From contig KN880749.1 of the NCBI GenBank assembly GCA_000934385.1, positions 4,507-24,612 on the forward strand: a DNA stretch of 20,106 nucleotides, given 5' to 3'. The notes under the pieces were generated by a model. It saw only the letters and a program-made list of their open reading frames with translations, had not been told where the DNA came from and did not search any database. The first letter of the stretch is position 1. The number at the start of each line of letters is the position of its first letter. Of this stretch, positions 9,101 to 19,044 are shown piece after piece. The stretch is from Cylindrobasidium torrendii FP15055 ss-10. Lineage: Eukaryota; Basidiomycota; Agaricomycetes; Agaricales; Physalacriaceae. A program made the position numbers and the translations under genes.

Positions 9101-11631
9101 TTCTCCATATGTCTGAAGTACTCTCGAGCGTCGGAATCCTTGCTTGTACCAAGACCCTAGCACGAATTCAACAAACTACAAAATGGTGGAATGGACTGTA
9201 GACGAACCTTGTAGTACTTCGCCGTCCAGCGATGGGAGTTTGGTGTATCCTCCATCCATTGCTCATACTCGGGCAGCGTAAAGAAGTTCTTGATCTGCGT
9301 GCCTTTGGTGACCTTCATACAAATCAGTCAGTATCAATTAGGGCAAACGTCTTTCGAACTTACTCGGACAATGGGCGTGACAAACTCGACAAGGAAAGGC
9401 TCAGGGACCTTGAGAAGCGAGGGATAGAAATGGTCGAAGAAATTGATAAGTAGACCCTTGATATGAGAACCATCGTGATCCTGGTAGGGTTAAGTACTGT
9501 GGCTGCGCGCGACTATGGAGACATACCTGATCCGTCATTATCATTAACTTGCCATATCTGAGACCACCAACGTCCTTGTACTCATGGGCATGCTTGAGCC
9601 CAAGAATCTTCCGGATATTCGTGATTTCCTCGTTCTTCATGATCTGATCATGCCGAGCCTCGCGAACATTGAGGACTTTGCCACGCAGCGGGAAAACGCC
9701 AAAATTGTCACGTCCCACGACGTCAAGGCCAGCGATAGCCAAAGCTTTGGCAGAGTCTCCTTCAGTGAGAATGAGGGTGCAGTCTTTCGCGTATTTGAGA
9801 CTGCCAGCATTGTTGGCGTCAGATAACTTGGGTAAGCCAGTCAATCTGGTGGTACACTCAGTGCATGCCCAAGGTCGTAAAGTAGGCAAATACCTGGTGC
9901 GTTGTTTGCCGTCGGTCTTCTTGATTTGCTTGTCGGCCTGGAACTGGGCCCAGTTGAGGATGTGTTCGATGATGGGTGACTTCTGCACTGTGCAATGGAT
10001 AAGTAATAAGATGGAGATATGCGACAATGGGGTACCTTTCTTCAAGAACTCCTCACTAAGAGAGGGTTTTGAACCGAATTTGGACGCCGGCAGCGTGAGT
10101 GTGTCCTTCGTCTGACTGTCGAAGGTAGGATTCTCAATGAGAGCATTGACAAAAATCCACATGTGGTTCTTGATCTGGGTAGCCTTCACAGTAGCACCCT
10201 TGTTCTTCTTGGTAATAGATCCCAGGAGGGATTTCGAAATCGCGTCCGCAACGGTGTTGACGTGGTGTCCGCCCTTGGTAGTAGAGACGGAGTTGGCAAA
10301 GGAAACATGCTGAAAGGAACCTTCCGAAACGGCAAAGGCGATCTGCCAGCGAGGGTCACAGTTGTCGTCGACAATGATGGTAGGCTTGCTCTTGTCGTCG
10401 CCACTAGCAGGGTTGAGGTAGAGTCCAACATATGCCTTCCAAGTGTTGATCTTGAGCCTCTCGCCGTTGAGGAACACTTTGACGCCCTTGGTCGTACCGC
10501 ACATATCATAGACACGCTTCTGGAGAAGTGAAGCAGCGTCCTCATCGATGCCTTCCATTCCGAAGCGCTGGAAGTCCGGCTTGAAAGTAACCTTGGTGTA
10601 CTCGGAGGCTGCGTTCTTCGTGATCTTGGCCTTGCTGACCTTCTGCATGTTGTCCGTCCAGGTCTGAGCATACTTCTGTTTGGTGTTGCGGTCCGCCGTC
10701 TCCAAAGTGAATTGTGTCGAGTAGATATTGGTGAGCTTGGCACCATAACCGTTACGACCACCCGTAAGCTTCTTCTCGTTGTCGTCGTAGTTGGAGGAGG
10801 ACAGAAGGTGGCCGAAGATCAATTCGGGGACCCACATATTCTCTTTCTTGTGCATTTCGATAGGAATACCGGCGCCATTGTTCCAAACAGATATGGAGCC
10901 TTCTTCGGCGTTGATCTCCACTTTCAGGGTATCCATAGTTGGGTCGACAATCTAACACGATGAGGAAGGAGTTCATGAAGGATTTAGTTGAACACACCTT
11001 GCGGTCCGCGGCGTTGACCAATATCTCGTCCACTATCTTGAAGAAACCGGGAACATATGTTACTTCGCGGTTCACCATACGCTTCGTCTCCGAGTCGAAC
11101 GTCCACATTGTTTGTGTAACAGCCTCAACACTGCCAATGTAAGAATCAGGTCGCTTCAGAATGTGCTCCAGTTGGGTGAGCTAAAAGGAGGGTTAATCGC
11201 TGAACGCGTGCTGGACTGTGAACGCGCCTTCTGGTACATCTCTGTCGCCGTCTTCTTCTTCGCAGGCCCCGCAGGAGCCTCATCGCCCGACTTTTTTGAT
11301 GGTCCGGGCGCGTCATCTGCACCATCTGCGTCCACGTCTATAGCGTCTTCATCTGAATCCGCGTTGTCGTCGTGCTTCGCAAGGACCTTCTTCTTCGGTG
11401 CAGCCTTGGGCTTCGCAGGAGCTTTGGATTTGGGTGCTGCTTTCGGCTTTGCAGGTGCCTTTGCAGCTGGAGCTTTCCCTGCACGCTTCTGCAGAAAGTT
11501 AAACGCGTTAAAATCACCGGCGCGCACCACACACGGCCACTAACCTTGGGAGGGGCGGAAAAGTCATCGGAATCCGATTCTGATCCTGAGGACACAACCT
11601 CATCGAACTCTTCGCCTTCGGAGGAGCTCAT
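6108..11631 (-). CDS. TOP2: DNA topoisomerase II (17 exons, 1579 aa)
   Basis: This is the type IIA topoisomerase that passes one DNA duplex through a transient double-strand break in the nucleus, with ATP and Mg2+. Exons: 11631-11545, 11488-11228, 11180-10998, 10951-10036, 9987-9894, 9845-9527, 9480-9364, 9312-9208, 9156-8992, 8947-8762, 8711-8366, 8316-8042, 7992-7756, 7707-7411, 7360-7244, 7193-6529, 6477-6108. They total 4740 nt, in frame throughout. GHKL ATPase motifs: ILVNAADRK (to 177), GGRNGYGAKL (241-250), QTK (457-459). Toprim: EGDSA (542-546) and DQDHD (619-623). Catalytic tyrosine: about Y873 in ARYIFT, where many relatives have PRYIFT. The N-terminus is acidic and followed by a doubled KAPAKPKAAPK module. 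The C-terminal tail of about 350 residues is Lys/Ala/Asp-rich with Ser-Asp runs (possible CK2 sites) and contains QAAVTDFF (1481-1488). Intron 2 is GC-AG. The start is the first ATG of the acidic N-terminus. Confidence 0.97.
6454..6477 (-). other. Start of TOP2 last coding exon
   Basis: The last TOP2 exon begins at 6477 with the second half of a split serine codon (AG|C) and runs PDPDGEDESD before MPLPKKKK. An internal ATG in this exon gives a 112-codon open frame that could be mistaken for a separate small gene. It is only the C-terminus of TOP2, carrying the PIP-like motif. Confidence 0.85.
11181..11227 (-). other. Non-canonical GC-AG intron in TOP2
   Basis: Between exon 2 (...TEMYQK) and exon 3 (LTQLEHILKRP...) the 47-nt intron begins GCGCGT after AAG and ends CTTTTAG. 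The family's continuous sequence (MYQKLTQLEHIL) needs this exact junction. The nearest GT, four bases in, would break the frame. A branch-like TTAAC lies in the second half. Confidence 0.8.
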
Positions 11632-12008
11632 GGTATACGCGTGCGGAGTGACGGTGATGGTTCGAAAGCAGATTCGCGGTCTTTGCGCGTGACACTTGTT
11701 GGACAGCACGTGACTTTTATACAGTCGCGTCGCGTTGGGCCAGACAATGGCCGTGTTTCCAAAATGTCGACTGGGCCTTCGGAAAGCTTTGGAAAATAGA
11801 CTACTAGGCCAGTGCATACAAAGTGATCCCGACTATGCGACCACCTTCGACACGTCGTCGGGGTGACAAGAAAACAAGTTTGATGATGTAAACCGCGTTC
11901 GGGTCACTCATGGTCACGGTGGTCGACCGAGTTTTGAGCCATTGTTTATCATGTTTGTACAGTGTCCATTGGTCAAGAATATGCGAATTTTACAACTGTT
12001 GAATTACA
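11632..12008. other. Intergenic: TOP2 upstream region and ALG1 3' flank
   Basis: These 377 bp separate the TOP2 start from the ALG1 stop. No gene is supported. The TOP2 promoter must lie here. An ACGCGT hexamer sits at 11637-11642, just before the start codon, but it is too common in this window to call a regulatory site. Confidence 0.5.
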
Positions 12009-13978
12009 CTAGTGTCTCACATCGCGAAAGACGAGCGGCCGGATGTTGCGCGACCAGTTCTCATCCCAGGACGACCATTCCCATTTCCAGTCCCCATTGT
12101 TGTGCGGCGCATGGGTGTTCGGGTTTGTATGTTCTTCTTTGACGACAATATTCCTCCGCAACTCTTTCAATCGGTCCGACTCTGGGAATCCGGACAACAA
12201 ATCGTCCAATTGGTCTACCAACTCGTCCGCATCATTGAAGATGAGCCCATTCACGCCATCCTTGACCAGTTCGTCCAAGCTGCAAGGATTCAATAAGCGA
12301 TAATAAGCAAGGAGGGAAGGGATACAAACCAATTAAATGCCAGCGCACATACGGGAAGGCCACAACCAAACATATCCACGACTTTCATGGGTAAATCAAG
12401 TGCAGACGAACTGCTATGCAAAGAGACGCCCAAGTCGCAAGATCCTTCAATCAATGAGAATGATGGCCTACACAGCGCGGACAACATACCAAGCATGAGG
12501 GGATAGTCTTCGGGTTCAAGCCATGCACTGACGCATCGAACGAACTTCCACTTCTTCTCGAGGACACCAACCTCCTTCATATACGCATCGCGCATAGGTC
12601 CCTTTCCTGTCACCACCATGAGCAACTTCGGGAGCCTGCTTTCCGGATTCAAAGCCCTCTCCTCGTACGAAATCAGGGCATCCTTGAGAACACCAAAGTC
12701 CTCATCAGGCGTCCAGGATGTGCTCGAAATCACGACGGCAGGTCTGTCAGGTCGAAGATGCGGGTAGGGAGTCTGTGTGAATGGGGTGCTGTCGAATGGC
12801 CGGGGCGAGGCTGGTTGGATGAAGTCGGGCTTTCCGGGAATGCCAGAGGTGGGGCTGAGGGCAGAGAGTGCGGATGGGTTAGAGAGATGATCACCGTCTT
12901 GTGTGTCAGTTAAGGGCGTTGAATAGGGAATCGACCACGAGGGCAGCCAGCCTTGCAGAGACGGCATTTTCTGCCAGATCGTAGCGTTCAATCGTACAGA
13001 AAGCTGCAGTATCGTGTCAGCGTATTCAGTGTTTGAGCGCGGCGGACATACATCATGGACTTCTTGCGGCGTGCAATGGTGGAAGTGTCGCGGTGGACGG
13101 TCATGTAGGACAACGGTTTCTCCTCTGCATGTGTGTCAGGATGTAGGCGATATTACTGTACGGGCGCAACAAACTCTAGGTTCCATTCGTGCACGAGGAA
13201 CTTGTGCATGGCTTCGGTAACAAACAAATGCGCATAAGCGCGTCTGCCGAACGTATACTCGATCCTAATGAACGCGATGACGGGTGAACAAGGCAGTCAT
13301 GAACGAACACATACCATTTGGCAATTCGAACGAGGACATGGTCCTGGCCCAGTTTCAAGGCAAGGATGCTATATCCCAGATTGTGCCAGTCAATGATGAC
13401 TTTGCATCCTCGTATCTTTCCCACAAGCGCAACAATGACCAGAGAAGGTATACTTGGTGGATTCTATAGGGATGTAAGGCAGGGACGGGGTAGAGCTGGA
13501 GACAGGCGCCTGACCTGCACGAGGATGAACTCAGGCGGCGTGGGAATCTGTATGAGGAGGATGCGCAAAATAGACAACGCCTGGTACAACGCCTTCAAAG
13601 GTCCAAATAGGATGAACGGAAGCACAGAGAGGATTGGGGGTACATCTGGCAAGTATCGCAGTTGGACCAAGGGCAGACGCTCGAGTGCTGCTATAGGTTT
13701 CGAGCCTTCAGAGACATGAGCTCACGTCCAAATATCCGCACGGCGGGGCACGCACCTCTGAACCCTACAATATTCGTCTCAAATCCATTCTCTGCAAAGC
13801 TCTGGGCATGGTACATCATCCGCGGACTACGCCCAATGTCGCCAAGAACGAGAATGGCCACGGAGCGGATGGTATAATCATTTCGTGGCCGAAGAAAGAG
13901 GTAGAGCGTGATAATACGCCAGACAATATAGGCCAGACCAAATCCAAGGAGAAGGGAGGAGACAGAGGGCGGTTCCAT
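12009..13978 (-). CDS. ALG1: ALG1 chitobiosyldiphosphodolichol beta-1,4-mannosyltransferase
   Basis: This enzyme adds the first mannose from GDP-mannose to GlcNAc2-PP-dolichol on the cytosolic face of the ER, an early step of N-glycan precursor assembly (family GT33). Exons: 13978-13756, 13705-13515, 13463-13315, 13264-13175, 13124-13052, 13003-12490, 12444-12330, 12279-12009. They make 1626 nt and 541 aa; the introns are 45-51 nt, GT-AG. An N-terminal membrane anchor lies at about residues 8-29. Family signatures follow in order: [62 protein letters not shown], and the acceptor/donor region [10 protein letters not shown]...[18 protein letters not shown] Ser/Pro-rich loop of about 65 residues before SSTSW looks like a lineage insertion. 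An in-frame ATG exists 16 codons upstream (14026). I chose MEPPS because it directly precedes the anchor. Confidence 0.96.
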
Positions 13979-14319
13979 TCCGACTGAGTGACAGCTCGGA
14001 CCAAAACCCAGATGCCCAGTGGACATCAGGACATCACGTCACCGATGTAGCAATCCATTCTGGGCGCAAGGACACGACCCACATTCTGCCGTCGCCCGCG
14101 TAGCCTGCTACTTGACACACCGGGTTCAAAGCTCAAGTATCTAGCTGCATTTCTAGCTCGCATGTGCACGGCTAATCCAGATACATGCTCGAAGAAAGGG
14201 CTGCAAGGATGCAGCACAAAACGACGCGGAACTGGCGCATTCTCGGACATACAGGGCCGTTATCACGACCAGAGAGGGAGTATTGAGTGTATTATATGGA
14301 AGTAGACTATGTGAATGGA
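13979..14319. other. Intergenic: ALG1 upstream region and bL28m 3' flank
   Basis: This 341-bp stretch lies between ALG1 and bL28m. I see no gene, repeat or RNA. The 74-codon minus frame at 14026-14250 has no recognisable motif and ends next to the ALG1 start region. Confidence 0.5.
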
Positions 14320-15111
14320 CTATGCAGATGTAGAGGCGGGACCGGTCTCCTTCAGACCAGCCTCAAGAATGACAGCTGGTGCGACCTTCTGTTCCGCTTG
14401 CTCAGTCTCCCAAAACTTGCGGACAAGCTCTCTTCGCTCCGCAGCCTGCTTCTTGAGGTAAGCAACGATATGCTGAACCTTCTGAAGTTGATGGTCCCAT
14501 CTGAGAAAACATAAGCACTTTGGTTGGAGGTCATTGGGAAACGCACCCTTGCGCCCCGGTTGTCTCGGCTGGTAATGATGCCTTCAGCTTCTCAGAAAGT
14601 TCGAGGCGGATTTTGTGTGCATCCTCAAGGGAGGGACCACTTCGGAGGAGACGCTCCTGCTGGCGCACGGCGGTCGCAATTTTCTGCTCCTCTGCGGAGA
14701 GGGTACGGTCGATGACGGGACGTTTGAGAGCATCTTGTACAAGCACGCGCAACCGCATACCCTCGTAGCTGAGATCCTTCGGCATAGACTTTGTCAAGTA
14801 CTCGTCAATCCCACCATGCTACACACACAGTCAGTTTCCACTCAATGGTAGCGCGGACGACGCACATTGTTGATGGTTTTCAGCGCACGGGTGGTCACCT
14901 TGACCTTCAGGTATTCGTTCAACGCGTAGGAGAAGAACCGCTTGGTTTGAACGTTCGGAAGCCATGTACGGCGCGTCTTTTTCTTGGAGAAGGGGACGTT
15001 GTTTCCGTACTGCTTCATCTTGCCACCGAACAGGCCATATTGGGCGCGCTTGAATGGCTGCGAGGCCGGCTCGGCCAGTGCCTTTGCAAAGAGCCCGAGA
15101 GTTGGTCGCAT
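14320..15111 (-). CDS. MRPL24: Mitochondrial large-subunit ribosomal protein bL28m
   Basis: This is a structural protein of the mitochondrial 54S subunit, the bL28 homolog (MRPL24 in yeast naming). Exons: 15111-14866, 14818-14547 and 14500-14320, with introns of 47 and 46 nt, total 699 nt, 232 aa. The core is diagnostic: KRAQYGLFGGK, QYGNNVPFSKKKTRR, WLPNVQTKRFFSYAL, VKVTTRALKTI, then after the first intron HGGIDEYL and YEGMRLRVLVQDA. The remainder is a charged helical C-terminal extension (QHIVAYLKKQAAERR...) typical of the longer fungal mitochondrial forms. The start is the only ATG before an upstream in-frame stop. The short N-terminus (MRPTLGLFAKALAEP) can serve as an import signal. Confidence 0.93.
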
Positions 15112-15352
15112 GAAGGAAAGAGGTGTGCCGGGAACACGGCCCGATGCCCGTGCTTAGACTTCATGATCGTGAGCGTGTTTCCGTCCAACAGGTAGGTAGG
15201 AACCCTTCCGAATGCCTGCAGCCTGGGTCACTTTGTTGTAGATATCCTCTATAATTCAAAGCCGCCTTCTAGAAGTAACTATTCAAGTCAATCCAATTGT
15301 AGCTTTTGAGATACATTTTTTGATTCCTCTACAGTTCTACTTGTACTGTACA
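15112..15352. other. Intergenic: bL28m upstream and RNase H 3' flank
   Basis: These 241 bp are AT-richer than the neighbouring genes. I see no LTR, target-site duplication or poly(A) tract that would mark the end of a transposon next to the RNase H frame. Confidence 0.45.
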
Positions 15353-16286
15353 TTACTTTGACGCCAGTGCGGCTCTACCTCCATCACAATCCAAAAAGGG
15401 CTTCAGCTCAGAGGGAAGAGGCGGATATGTTGCTGGGCCGACCATAGCCATGGGCTTCCCTCTTGACAGTGAGTCCGCAATATTCTCCTCGGACGGGACC
15501 CACCGAACCGAGAATCGCACCTGCTGGGCTTGAACGTGCTTTAGTATGCGAGCAAGAACAGCGCCTTCTTTGATATCCATGGAGTGCATGTCGTTGATGC
15601 GGGTGATCTTGCTCAGCGCACTGGTACTGTCAGAATGCACAACGATGTCTCGAAGACCGACCATGGATGCCGCCCGGATGCCCAGCTCGATGGCAACCAA
15701 CTCCGCCCAATTCGCATTGTACTTATCCGATTCTCTCCAAAGGTCGCGCCATTTCCATACCCAGGCGTTTTCCCCGTTGACGACTGCAAGTCCCCAGCCC
15801 GTGGATGCATCCACGAATACCGAATGTGCGTTGGGCGTGTAAACGGGGATGTCCATCCCACCAGCCAGCATCTTTTCCCACCAGCACAAATCAGCTCTCG
15901 CTGAGTCGCTCAGCATGATATTTTTCTCCTTTCCTCCTTGCTTGTTGAACTTTTGCAACGCCGCCTGTAGACTCTCGAGCCGCGGCTTGCTCCCGGGCAT
16001 AGAGTTCGACGACACAGTCAGGAATTGCAAAAGTTCCTTGAAATATTCGGCTGCCAGTCGCCCTGAGTTTGACGTGTGAAGTTGTCTGAAATGGTGCAAA
16101 GCCTTGAAGAAGAATAATGAACATGTTGTCGCGCGCGGCGCGCACTGCCAGGCTTCACTTATCACTCACCAGCGTGGTGTCGCACACCGCCCGAAGATGT
16201 CGCGGTCCTTGAGAAGCGCTCGACGTGATGTATCTCTTCGTTTGACCGAAACCTGGTCCAAGACCAAGGCTATAGCGCGACTGCAT
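15353..16286 (-). CDS. Stand-alone retroelement-type RNase H
   Basis: The main exon (16102-15353) encodes an RNase H fold with the full DEDD set: D137 in SVFVDASTGWG, E173 in NWAELVAIELG, D197 in VVHSDSTSAL and D249 in SEENIADSLSRG. Before it lies a connection-like segment ending ARADLCWWEKML. Such domains cleave the RNA of RNA:DNA hybrids and normally sit behind a reverse transcriptase, but I find no reverse transcriptase or integrase motif nearby. The exon has no suitable N-terminal ATG. I therefore propose a first exon at 16286-16170 (39 codons), joined by a 67-nt intron (GTGAGT...TTCTTCAAG, phase 0), giving 288 aa. That exon is Arg/Lys/Ser-rich and nearly free of acids, like a mitochondrial presequence. 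Alternatives are a truncated retrotransposon copy or a domesticated gene. The domain is well supported; the first exon is inference. Confidence 0.65.
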
Positions 16287-18693
16287 AATACACGAGAGTG
16301 TAACAACTTAGGGGATTTTTCGTATATGCTTGGTTGTAGAGAACCCTCCTTTGGCGCACGGCAGGACGTAGACGACGAAGTACTGAGTGCTGCGTATGCG
16401 ACTGTAGGAGGGAAAGGACTGGTTGAAACGGGTAAATGATCGATCTACTTGTACGTAGTTCCCACGAGTGGCGTAGTGGCGTCAATACGTGGGAACTACG
16501 TAGGAAACCCCTACATTCATGGTGGCAACTCGCTGCCACACAAACTCGAGCGCCCAGACAGTACGCGACCCAGAGGAGCGCTTTCTCGTATTCAGCGGTA
16601 CCATCCCGCATTCCTGCTTGAATGGTTACGGGAACCGTCAATCATTCACAGTTGTTACCCTCCGGACGCAGGTTTCGGGTTGCCTTCCATAGGCCCGCGC
16701 GATATGGTATGGTTGTGTAAGTCAGTGCAACGAAGTAGAGGATTCTTACTGTGAGTATGACTGGCGTCGAGTCCTGAAGATGGCCCTACTTTGAGAAGAT
16801 GTTGCGATAGATATATGCTACATATGTCTATCTCATCACCCTACATACTGCACGAGACTGCCATTGTTCGATCACATGCCATTTTTGGCTTTATTTGTCA
16901 CTGTTATAATAATTGCGCCTGTTCGTTGCGAGTGAAATGGGATAGATAAGTACCAGCCCAGCGGGCTTTTACCGTGCTGAATTTGAGACTGACGGCGAGT
17001 CAAGTCACTTGTCAATTCAATCATCACTCTCCAGCCTCCAGCGACAAGCTCCTCTGTGCGTGTATCGCTTGAGAGTTGTAGCTGTAGGGCATTCCTTGTA
17101 CGTATAGTGAAATTTCGAAACTCACGTTATGGGCTACGGGATAAGCATCTTCTGGATTTATACACGTTCAAAGAGTTGGTGGCACTGTGCCACACATCGC
17201 AATGGTAAGCGGAGCGTGGGAAACTTTCAGTCTCCACTAGCTTCGACGGAAGCTGTAAGCCTAACACATGCTCGTGCAGATTGCTCGGCAGCCTCGAGCC
17301 ATGAAAACCTCGTGCAAACCCCCAATGCATTGAGGTAGCAGTACAGGGCAGGCTTCATTACAGCGCTCATAGCCGCCGCTGTTTGCGAAGTACATTCCAT
17401 CCGGTCTGTTGTTTCTTTCGTTCACTTACTGTGTCACATGAATACGTTAGCTAAGTCAAACTTGCGATGCCAGATGATTCGATCGAAGCACTTAGCATAG
17501 AGAAGTAGCTCACAAGGGGCCGTTGTATTCTTGGTCCTGAGAGTATGTAGCATGGTTAAGTCTTCTAGACCTACGAGTGCTTCGCCCTGGCACAAACAAC
17601 CATTTTTTATCTATCTATACTTACCATTTGATGCTCCAATACAGATCCTTCGACGATTTCCGACCTTCCCCAAATTCTCTCTGAGTTCGAAAAACAGAGT
17701 GGCATCAGCACACGCAGAGACGCCACCTCCAGCATCCTCCGATGTGTTTGCTTCCCCCGGTTTCACAGGGTTTGAAATTGCTCGTCCAGCCAACTCCATT
17801 ACGCCCAGCGCATGCCCCCTTGCTTCTGAGCTCCTCAATGGCCCGAACTCGGTTGTATGTCGTGCTACATACGCCGATCCTTGTTTCTCGGGTAGGAGTT
17901 TCCCATCTTGATCCCCGTTGATTGAGGCTCGGTTCCTTCAGACCCCAAACCTACCACTAGATGGCCCTAATAGTAATAATGGGACCTTATCACCGCTCAG
18001 GCGTACTGGCAAGTAACAACACAAACATAGTGAGTCTGTGAAAGGGTATGAATACAAAACGAAGGATGTCTCGCCGTTGAAGAAGGGTCCAGGGAAGACA
18101 CATGCTAATCAATGATGCACAGTTCGTAGGTTCAACTTAGAACACCTTGGACACGCACGCTTGTACGTCGGTGGCTACTCAATAAGTATAGTAGTTCGGC
18201 TTCGGATTTGATTCGAACCACACGGTTACTCAATCCCTGCGCTTCTTGGATCTGAGGTCCCCGCAGTTGGCGCGGTATTCCTACTTCTTTCCATGGATTA
18301 TCACGATGTCGTATTCACCGGAGTGCATGGACAGTCAACAGGATCATATCACCGCGATGAAACAAACACTGTGCGGAGGAATGAGGGAATGAAAGCCGCA
18401 GGGTAGATTGCACGAGCCAGTAAACATGGACTCAGGGAATCGCCATTCGGGCATGTCGCCGAAGCACAACGATTGACTTGACCTGGAGCTGGAGTTGGAT
18501 TGGGAGAGCATAGATTGCCGGATACAAAAAGATCGTGAACCCAGTTCAGCATCTGACCAAAAGTCCGCGACATTCGAAAGACAGGCATTGGAGATCACGC
18601 AGGGAAACAGCCTTGATTACACCGAGAGTCCAAAAGTGGAGGGATAGATCGAAAAAAAATTAATGGGTGCTCGTCGTGAGCGAAAAGCCAAGG
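16287..18693. other. Gene-poor 2.4-kb region
   Basis: Apart from the inverted repeat at 16452-16502 I can support no feature here. Open frames are short and without motifs. The longest minus-strand stop-free stretch (about 17620-17930, roughly 100 codons) ends in a good splice donor (GGTAAGT near 17625), but its translation is unrecognised. A tRNA B-box-like GGTTCGAATC on the minus strand near 18208 lacks tRNA arms. Another short imperfect hairpin lies at about 16808-16834. Confidence 0.5.
16452..16502. repeat. Perfect 15-bp inverted repeat (hairpin)
   Basis: TACGTAGTTCCCACG (16452-16466) is exactly complementary to CGTGGGAACTACGTA (16488-16502), with a 21-base loop. It lies about 170 bp upstream of the proposed RNase H start. 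It could be a hairpin, a dimeric protein-binding site, or the remnant of a small inverted-repeat element. No second copy was seen in the window. Confidence 0.85.
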
Positions 18694-19044
18694 TTATTTG
18701 CCGCCACCGCCTGCTTTCGCAGCCTCTTCGGCTTTCTGTTCACGGTGTAAGAAAAAAGCGGAAAGGATAAGCCACGGACACGCACCTTGGCTTGCTTAGC
18801 CTTCAGAGCTTCGGCATCGCTGAAAAAACAGTTATCACCTCCCATCATCGACGTTCATGTTGGGACCACGCACGCTTCCTTGCGCTTTGCAAGAGACGAC
18901 GCGCTCTCCTTCGGCTTCTTGGCATTCGCTGCCGCCTTCTTCTGAGCTTTAGCACGATCCTGTTCTCGCTGATTTCCACCTATCTCCTCAGTATGTACCA
19001 ACCCCCGCGCCAGAACAAAAAAATCAGCTGCACTCACGAGTCAT
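18694..19044 (-). CDS. SERF: SERF/4F5-family small basic protein (62 aa)
   Basis: This is a member of the small EDRK-rich factor (4F5) family: short, highly charged, disordered proteins. Some family members are known to modify amyloid aggregation and bind nucleic acid. Exons: 19044-19038 (7 nt), 18979-18874, 18819-18786 and 18735-18694, with introns of 58, 54 and 50 nt. The spliced frame reads MTRGNQREQDRAKAQKK, an Ala/Lys-rich middle with KESASSLAKRKE, then DAEALKAKQAK and KAEEAAKAGGGGK before TAA. The MTRGNQRE start is the family hallmark and is only produced by joining ATGACTC to GTGGAAAT, which fixes the 7-nt first exon. All introns are GT-AG. The precise role in fungi is not known. Confidence 0.92.

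Noticed and set aside
11637..11642. ACGCGT (MluI cell-cycle-box-like) just upstream of the TOP2 start
   Set aside because: The same hexamer occurs many times in the window, including inside genes and in the SINE target duplication, so position alone is not support.
14026..14250. Minus-strand 74-codon open frame between bL28m and ALG1
   Set aside because: There is no motif, and it occupies the space expected for the ALG1 upstream region.
17531..17911. Plus-strand 126-codon open frame
   Set aside because: There is no recognisable family and no splice or start context. Its Ser/Pro/Ala-rich translation looks like chance.
18200..18216. tRNA B-box-like GGTTCGAATC on the minus strand
   Set aside because: The flanking bases do not form a T-stem and I could find no A box or cloverleaf around it.
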